DNA from: an uncultured Caryophanales bacterium
Lineage (GTDB): Bacteria > Bacillota_I > Bacilli_A > RF39 > UBA660
NCBI GenBank assembly: GCA_946410555.1
Contig: CAMKAT010000002.1
Span: 1 to 45,234 of the forward strand
Direction: 5' to 3'
DNA: 45,234 bases
A program made the translations under genes and the position numbers. Positions 15,894 through 24,200 of this stretch are shown one piece after another. The first letter of the stretch is position 1, and each line of letters opens with the position of its first letter. The notes beneath the pieces were generated by a model. The model was not told the origin of the DNA and made no database searches. It saw nothing but the letters and a program-made list of their open reading frames with translations.

Positions 15894-18137
15894 TTATCGT
15901 CCTCCGTTTTCTCTTCTTCTTATTTCATCTTTTTTTCTATTTAATTCTTCTTGTTCAAGAAGCATTTTTAATTTTTCTGGATTTTTAGTTTCTAGACCTT
16001 CTTCGATTGCATCAATAAGTTCATCTTTAGTTACGACTTCATCATATGGATCGTAAGGAATTTCTTTTGGTGCTTCATGAGTTGGAATAGCAACTGGTTC
16101 ATGTTCAATTGTTGGATTTAATGCTTTAACTACTTTTTCATCAGCATTTTCTAATTCAACATCTTTTTGAACTTTTGAATCTTGGTTAAGAATACCATTT
16201 GGATAAACTGTATCATCATCAGTTCCATTTCTTGATCCGAAGTTAAATTCTGGTTTGAAATCAATTACTGGAGCTTGTTCAACGATTGGTTCATCTTTCT
16301 TTCTTCTTCTTGCTAGTAATAATAGGATTAAGAAGAATGTTAATAATAATCCACCAATGATTCCTGCTACTATAGCAAATTGTCTATGAGTTAATCCTAA
16401 AATCTTTTTAGGTTCTTTATATACAGAAAGTGTATAAGTTCTTGTATAACCATTTTTATCAGTTACTGATACAAGGATTGTATTCCATCCTTCTTTTAGG
16501 TTTTCATTACCATAAGTCTTAACTGTTGAACCTTCAGGTGCAGTTGGATTTAATGGTAATTTATCAACGTTACCAGGAACATTGATTGTATATCCTAAGA
16601 TATCTGGATCGAATCCAGGTTGTGGAGTATATCCTCCACCAATACCGATGTCTACAAGTTTAGTTCCATCTTCATCAGTTGTTCTTGTTACGTTGAAGAT
16701 GATTGTTCTTGTAGTACCATCTTCTGCTGTAATCTTAACAGTTACAACATTGATTTTACCTACTTGGAAATTTTCATTTCCAGTTACTGTATATTTAGCA
16801 TTAGTATCATTTAAGTATAATGATAAGTCTAATTTTTCTACATCATATGGAACAGTAACGTTATATACATCTACATCATTTGAGAATGCTGGTGAAATAG
16901 TATGTGGAGAACCAATGTTAATTGTTTTAACTCCAGTATCACTACTTGGTTTTCTAGTAGTAGTTGATTTTTCACCTTTCTTAGTTGTTCCAGTTGTTCC
17001 TGTAGTAGCTGGGTCTGCAGGTTTATGAACATTGATTGTATAAACTCTCTTAGATCCATCTTCTGCTGTTACTGTAACAGTTACAGTATTGTTTCCAGGT
17101 TGAAGATTAGTTCCACCACTTACTGAAACAGATGCTTTAGAAGAATTTGGAATACCTGCAACACTAATTGAAGTTACATCTTTTCCAACTTCTAATGTAT
17201 AATTTGTTTTATCTTTATCAAAGCCTTCAATAGTAGTTCCACCTACTGTTAAGTCTTTTAATGTGTTATCTCCATCTTTTGGAGTTGGTTCTGCTTGTTT
17301 ATTAATTGTAATTGTATATTCTTTCTTAGTAACACCATCAGCCGCAGTAATTGTTACTTTAGCAGTTGAAGTATCACCAGTTAATGTGAAGTTTCCATCA
17401 CCACTAACAGTTTGTCCAGCTTCACCTTTAGTAACTACGATTGTTACAAATGTAGCACTATTTGGAACTGTTACTGTATAACCTAAAGTATCAGCATTGA
17501 ATGAAGGGCTCATTGTATAACCACTTACACTAATACTTGCTGGTTTAGCATTTGTACTTGGTGCTGGTGTACTTGATGAGCTACTAGAAGCAGCTTTTGA
17601 TGTACTACTTGTAGATGAACTAGTTGCTTTACTAGTTGAACTACTTGATGGAGCAGCTCCACCAATTGTAATAGTTAAACTAGCTTGAGTTATAACATCA
17701 CATGCATCATTTGTTGTTGTATTAGTACAGTTTTGTTTTGTATCTGATGTTGTTAAAGTTGTAGTACCTTCTTTTAAAGCTTTAAATTTAAAAGATGCAA
17801 CTAAAGTTTTAGTATTTGGTGATACACCAGTAGCTTTAGTCATATCAAGGTATACAAACTTCATTGTTGCTGGTGCAAATGATACACCATCACCTTTTGT
17901 ATAACTCTTATATTCTAAGTAAGATGAATCATGATTAACTTTACCTGAATATGAGAATGAAGTAGCAGATGTAGTAATATATAATTTATATTCTTCTTCA
18001 TCTCCTACACCTATATTTGTTTTTCCTTCAATGGAATATTTTGCTGTTGAACCCGCAAGAGTTGCAGCATTAATTGCACTCATTCCAAATATGGTCGCAA
18101 CGAATGCAAAGATTAATAATAAAAATTTCTTTCTCAC
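15894..18137 (-). CDS. Membrane-anchored cohesin-like scaffold with long cytoplasmic tail
   Basis: This 747-residue protein has the same plan as the next gene but is larger. It has a signal peptide (1-24), a cohesin-like domain (about 25-160: EEEYKLYITTS, HDSSYLEYKSYTKG, LVASFKFKALKEGTTTLTTS), a Ser/Thr/Ala/Pro linker (about 163-205), four cadherin-like repeats (about 205-580), and one membrane span (about 587-609). An unusual 138-residue acidic, Pro-rich cytoplasmic tail ends in a charged helix (KLKMLLEQEELNRKKDEI). The GTG at 18137 is chosen because GGAGAG lies 8 bases upstream; the GTG at 18146 would be only 2 bases from it. It heads the run of 747, 561 and 2,367-residue genes. The tail suggests contact with something inside the cell, which is speculative. 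The cohesin call rests on pattern. Confidence 0.75.
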   Translation of the reverse strand: MRKKFLLLIFAFVATIFGMSAINAATLAGSTAKYSIEGKTNIGVGDEEEYKLYITTSATSFSYSGKVNHDSSYLEYKSYTKGDGVSFAPATMKFVYLDMTKATGVSPNTKTLVASFKFKALKEGTTTLTTSDTKQNCTNTTTNDACDVITQASLTITIGGAAPSSSSTSKATSSSTSSTSKAASSSSSSTPAPSTNAKPASISVSGYTMSPSFNADTLGYTVTVPNSATFVTIVVTKGEAGQTVSGDGNFTLTGDTSTAKVTITAADGVTKKEYTITINKQAEPTPKDGDNTLKDLTVGGTTIEGFDKDKTNYTLEVGKDVTSISVAGIPNSSKASVSVSGGTNLQPGNNTVTVTVTAEDGSKRVYTINVHKPADPATTGTTGTTKKGEKSTTTRKPSSDTGVKTINIGSPHTISPAFSNDVDVYNVTVPYDVEKLDLSLYLNDTNAKYTVTGNENFQVGKINVVTVKITAEDGTTRTIIFNVTRTTDEDGTKLVDIGIGGGYTPQPGFDPDILGYTINVPGNVDKLPLNPTAPEGSTVKTYGNENLKEGWNTILVSVTDKNGYTRTYTLSVYKEPKKILGLTHRQFAIVAGIIGGLLLTFFLILLLLARRRKKDEPIVEQAPVIDFKPEFNFGSRNGTDDDTVYPNGILNQDSKVQKDVELENADEKVVKALNPTIEHEPVAIPTHEAPKEIPYDPYDEVVTKDELIDAIEEGLETKNPEKLKMLLEQEELNRKKDEIRRRENGGR

Positions 18138-18176
18138 TTTAAACACTCTCCTATATTTCTATTTTTATATTAACAT

Positions 18177-18209
18177 AAAGAGTCAACTATAGTAAATAGC
18201 CAACTCTTT
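18177..18209 (-). terminator. Intergenic hairpin between the 2,912-residue gene and the cohesin operon
   Basis: A 13-bp stem, AAAGAGTCAACTA (18177-18189) with TAGCCAACTCTTT (18197-18209), includes three G-U pairs in the RNA. It has no T run after it, so it may be a weak or partial terminator or a processing site. Partial read-through could set ratios of fibre to receptor. No strong promoter is visible downstream of it. Confidence 0.45.
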
Positions 18210-18219
18210 ATTTAATATT

Positions 18220-21200
18220 TTAACTATTAATAATAACGTCAACTACTGATAATAAATCGTAAATATCTACTTCTTCAGTTCTATCATAATCACCAGCTTC
18301 GTAGTATGGACCTTCAAGAAGTGTACTTTCTAGAATATGGTCTACTATAGCAAGTAAGTCATAAATATCTACTTCAGTATCCCCATTTGTATCTCCAGGG
18401 ACTACTAATAATTTTCTATCAGCTTCATTTTTATTAATTATTAATTTTGCAATCATTCCTGTTCCAAGTGGATCACCATCTGGAATTTCGTCATTATCTA
18501 ATTTATCAAATACCTTTATTAAAGAGTCATCATTATCTAATTGTGTTTTAAATACACCACCAGTAGTTCCTCGAGCTACATCTAGGACTAATCCTACTGT
18601 TCCATCTTCTGGAGTAGTAATATGATGTCCATAAGTTTCAGATGTAATTACTTGATCAGAACCTTCTCTTTCAATAATGATTCTATAGAATCCTGGAGTA
18701 CCATCTTCTGCAGTACATTCAATCATTATTTCATTTTCTCCGATATTTAAATATGGAACTGTATAAGTTTGTAATAGATTAATTGGAGCATTGTATTTCA
18801 TTTGTCCAATCTTAACTGAAGAACCATCAACTTGAGGTTTAAATGAAATAACTGCTGATGTTACATCAAAATCATATGTAAATCTATAATCTTGAATATC
18901 AGGATTAAATGCAAATGATTGATTAGAAACATATAGGTCAGATAACTTCCAATTATCAGAAGCTTCTTTCTTATAATTGATTGTATATGTTTGAGTTGTT
19001 TCACCATCTTCAGCGATAACAATTATTTGAATATAACCATTTCCTGTTGTTATAGGAATTGTTACATTATTTGTTGGTTGAACAATGCCATTTACTAAGT
19101 AATGTAAGTTAGCATTAGAATCTGTAGGAGTAACATTTACTGTTGCACTAGCATCTAAGTAAGGAATTGTTCCAATATCATATGTATCATTTTCTAGAGT
19201 AAAAGCAGGATCTATTGGATAGGCATTTCCTGTTGGATCTAGAACTTCTAAACTTGATAATGTAGTTACTTTAGAAGCTTCTCTCTTAGCTCTGTTAACT
19301 ATTACTGTATATGTTCTACTTTGAGCATTTGGATCTTGAGGTATTACCTTAACATAAACTATGTTTTGTCCTACGACTAAGTTTTCAAATGTAAATTCAT
19401 ATTGATAATAGTTAATTGGTTCTGAAGATGCTCCATTAGCATTAGATGTTCCAATTTCTAATGTTGCATACTCAGATGTAGCTGTTGCTTCGAATGTAAC
19501 TGCTTCAGTTGTATAAGGAACTGTAATTACATAACCAGCATAAATAGCTCTTGAGAATCCAAATGGTAATGCTTTTCCTTCTTGATCTTCTGCTGTTAAA
19601 TCTAGAAGATAAGCATTAGCAGATGGGATTATATCATAGTCAATTGTATAAGTTTTAGTTGTTACTGCATCTTCTGCTGTTACATTAACTGTAATTCTAT
19701 GAGTACCAACTGTTTGTGGAACACTCATCGATTCACAATTATCAACAGTTCCGTCCATATCACAGACAACTGTTGCAGCACTATTTGATTTAGTATAAGC
19801 AACTGCTAAATGAGTTGTACCAAAACTTATATCTTCCATATCGTAGTTAAATAATGTCTTCTTGAATGTTTGTTCAAATGAATAACTAACTACTGAAAGT
19901 GAGTTAAGATATGCATCTGTTGATTCAGCCATTATAACTGCAAATTTATAAGTTTGTTTAGTTTCTCCATCTTCTGCTGTAGTCTTAAGTTGAATTACTA
20001 AGTTTTCATCGTAATTGTAAACTGTATTTCCAACTACTTCAGTAGTATCTTCTTCAGGAATACCTTCAACTTCGAATGTTGATGTTCCATATGGAAGTGT
20101 AATTGTATAAGAAGCAACTGAAGGGTTAAACTTAGGACTTACAGTACCTTTACTTAAGTTAACTGCCTTAAGATTTGCATTTGATGAATAATCTTTATGA
20201 ATATAGAATGTATAATCTTGAGTTGTGGTTTTATCTTCAGCTCTTACAGTAAATGTATAAGTTGATGCATAGTATGAATAATGTGCTGGATTATTAACAG
20301 ATGTAATAATTTGAGTTGTTCCAGGTTTTTCTACTGTTGCACCACTTGATGCTGTTGTAACTGTAACATCAGTATCTGTAATTTCTTTTAAGCTTGGATT
20401 TGTTACTACATAATAGTAATCATATACACCTTCTTGAATTGCAAATAATTGATCATAGAACATTACATATGTTGCTGTTGCATCTGTTGAAGGTTCTCTT
20501 GTAACTTCAATTATATATTTTTGAGTTGAAGTTCCATCTTCAGCAGTTACAGTAATTGTAATTTCATTTCTTCCAACAGGGATATTAATATCTCCAAGTT
20601 GAACTGTAGATTCACTACCATTTTCTATTTTTAATTTAGTATTAAATGTAGCATTAACATCATTCTTAATTGCTGAAACATCAATACTTGATTTAAAGTT
20701 AGGAATTACTATTCCATCTACTCTATAGTTACCATTTTCGTCTAAGTACATTGAATTTTCGTAACCAACATCATTCTCATTGATATATTCAATTCCTTTA
20801 ACCTTTAATGATGATAACTTGTTATCATTATTAGCTGCTCTATTAATTGTTAATCTATAAACTGTAGATGAGTAAGTATCTTCTGAAAGAACTGTGATAA
20901 GTACTAAGTTAGCTGTATTACTTGCTAGACTTACATATCCTTCATAACTATTTATCTTACTATCATCAGTAATAGTATTTCCATTAACTTTAATTGATGA
21001 AATAGATGCTCTTGATTGAGCAGTAACAGCTGTATCAATGTAAACTGTTTCTACATCTCCAGCTACATCCATTTCATAATCAACTTTAGTAACATTATCA
21101 GCTACAAATTCAGGAGTTAAAGTAAATTCATTAGCTTTTTCATCATCGTCATATATTTTTAAACTTCCTAAAGTAGCGATTGTATTTAATCCTCTTACGA

Positions 21201-24200
21201 TTGTTAATGTATATTCAGTTTCTGTTAAACCACTTTGAGAAGTGATATGAATTGGAATTACTATCTTTTCATCATCATCAGGATCATCATTAGTAAATGA
21301 ATATGTTCCAGCACCTGTAACCACAGCATTATCATTTGTCTTTTCAACAACGATTGTAAACTCATCTGCTGTTGAATCAACACCAACTGTATATTCAAGA
21401 ACATCTTTCTTGAATGCAGGTGTGAATGAACCATTCTTATTTACATCAGTTTCTACTATGATGTTATCAAGTGTAGAAATATCACTTGGAGCTCTTGTTA
21501 CTTTAATAATATAATCTTTAACTGTTCCATCTTCAGCAGTAACAGTCATCATTACATTAGTTATAATACCTTCATTTAATACCGTAGGTTGTACATTAAA
21601 TTGAGGTTTAGCATCATAATCTGCTGCTGTTGCATTGAAATCAATTCTTACATTATCATTATTGACTTCATGTGTTTCATTTGTAACTGTAACAGTACAT
21701 ATTCTTGTAGAAAGGTTACATGAAGCTTTCTTATCAGCTACATAAATACTGTTGAATGAAGCATCATTATTTTTTCTACGAGTTACATAGAAGTAATAGT
21801 AACCAACTGTTCCATCTTGAGCAGTAACTGTAGTAACTATTGCATTACTTCCTGTTTTTAAATGTACTCTATGAGTAGAATCAGTTGTATCAATTGATTC
21901 TCCACCACTTATACTATATTCAGCAAATGAATCAGTTGTTTCATTTGTAATATCAATATATGTCTTTGTATAGTCTACATTATCATATCTGTATTCATAT
22001 AATCTAGTTGCTGTATTTTCAAAATTTGTAATTTGTTCAGTACCATCAACTTTATATGATTTTAATGTTGTATCATTGTTATAAGTTCTATAAAGAAGGA
22101 TTGGATGATCTTCCCAAGTTCCATCTTCAGCTTTAATTCTAATAATAACAATATTTAAACCTTCTGGATAAGCACTATATGACAAATCATTAAGTATTGC
22201 TCCGAATGTTGTATGGTCAAGTGATTCATTAAATGAAACACCTTGACTGTTTAATAAGATTTGTTCTACAACTGCATATGGTGAATTAGGAACAATCTCT
22301 AATGTTACATCATTAACATTAGCAGGTGCTCTAGCATTAATTACACCATCAATTAATTCTTGAGGAATTATTTCAGTTTCATCTGCATAATTTCTAATAG
22401 TAATACTCTTATAAGTAGTATCACTTGATTTTTGTCTTGCAAGTGTAATTACATATGTTCTTGTTACTGACTCATCTTCAGAAGTAACAATTACTTTTAC
22501 TTCTGCAGCTCCTGAAGTAGCATCAATTGCCATTTGTTCACCACAATCAACAACTTCATCATTCATTTCACATGTAACTACTGCTTTTTCATCAGTAATA
22601 TGTTCTTTATCAGTTACTGTATAACCAATTGTGAAGTAATCATTATCTTTAGGAACTGTTACTTCATAATTAATTGTTTCTTTTGATTCATCATCAGCAA
22701 CGAATAATGGACTAAATGTACCAAGTTCTCCACCAGATGTTAATGTTAATTCATGAAGACTCGCTTTATTTGATTTACTTCTTGTTACATTAACAGTAAT
22801 TATTTCATCTGTAACTCCATCTGGTGCAGTAACAACTACTGTAACTGCATTAGATACAACTGTAGTTAAAAGGTTCTTAGAAGTAACTTCATAAGTTGGA
22901 TCTGGGTCAGATTCCATAATTCCAGGAGCAAATTCAAATACTACATTTTCTTGATTTGCAACATCTACATCATTTGGAACTGTTACCGAGTAAATTGTAT
23001 TTTCTTCTTTAGTTGCCTCTACTCCAGCAACTTTAACTTTAGTTATATTAATATTACTATTTAATTTACGTTTTATATAAATTCTATAGTTTTTCTTAAT
23101 AGATGGGTCTTGTGCTTGAACTGCGATAACGATTTCATTATCTCCAGTATTAAGTGTTATATTACCCCAACTATCCGCTTCATAAAGAACTTCTTTTGTT
23201 GTTGGATCAACACTAGTAATTGTAAATGATCCATGTTCAGTATCGCTTAGAAGTGCTGTTACTTTAATGCTTGTCTTATCATATTCAACATCACTTGCTG
23301 CATAAGAAGTATTTCCTGATGTAAATGATGAAACCCCAACATCATCAAGTAAGATGTTTGTTAAATCTGCATCTTTGTTAAAGTCTCTTGTAATATGTAA
23401 GTAGTATGATCTAGTTACATCTGTATTTTCAGCTCTAACATCGATTATAATTTCATTTTCTTGACCACATTGTAAATCAAATGGATTAGTTAAAATACCA
23501 TCAACTGTATGTCCATTGTATTTAGCTCTATAGATTTCAGCTTTACCTGTATCTTCAACAAGTGCTGTTACAGTAGCTTTATCTACTTCATATGGATATG
23601 TTATATAGTAATGTTTCTCATCATGGTTAAATCCTTCAACAAGAGTTCCATTTACTTTAATTTCACTTAATCTTGGGTTTGAAGATAAACCTCTTTCTAC
23701 TACGATTGAGTAGTTAGCAACTGTTGTATCTTCAGCAGTAACTGCAAGTGGTTTAGTCATTGTAGAATCACTTGGAGGCATTTCATAAACTGTTGTGTCT
23801 TCAGGTGAAATACTAGCTTCTTCACTTATTACTGTTTTAAATTTGAAATGAGTTGTATTAGATGAAACAGTAACTTTACAAGTTCCATTTACTGGTACAC
23901 ACGAGTCTTGATAAAGATAATTTTCACCATCAGGTGATGCATAAATTTCAACACCAGTTAATGCGTTTTCTCTACTCTTTGTTCTAGTAATAACTAATGT
24001 GTATTCTCTTGAAGATTCACCATCTTCAGCTGTTACTGTGAACTTATACTCATTATCTTGTTTAGTTGAAAGTTCAATCTTAGCACCTTTTGTAACTGTT
24101 GCATTAGGGTCACTCTTTACAACTGTTACATCTGTTGGTAATAATTCTTTCTTACTATTAGGAACTATTACGTACCATTTACCATCACCAGGATTTAATG

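Noticed and set aside
16582-17028. 148-codon plus-strand frame opposite the 747-residue gene, and similar plus-strand frames across the giants
   Set aside because: These are antisense shadows of AT-rich beta-sandwich repeats, without ribosome sites or promoters.
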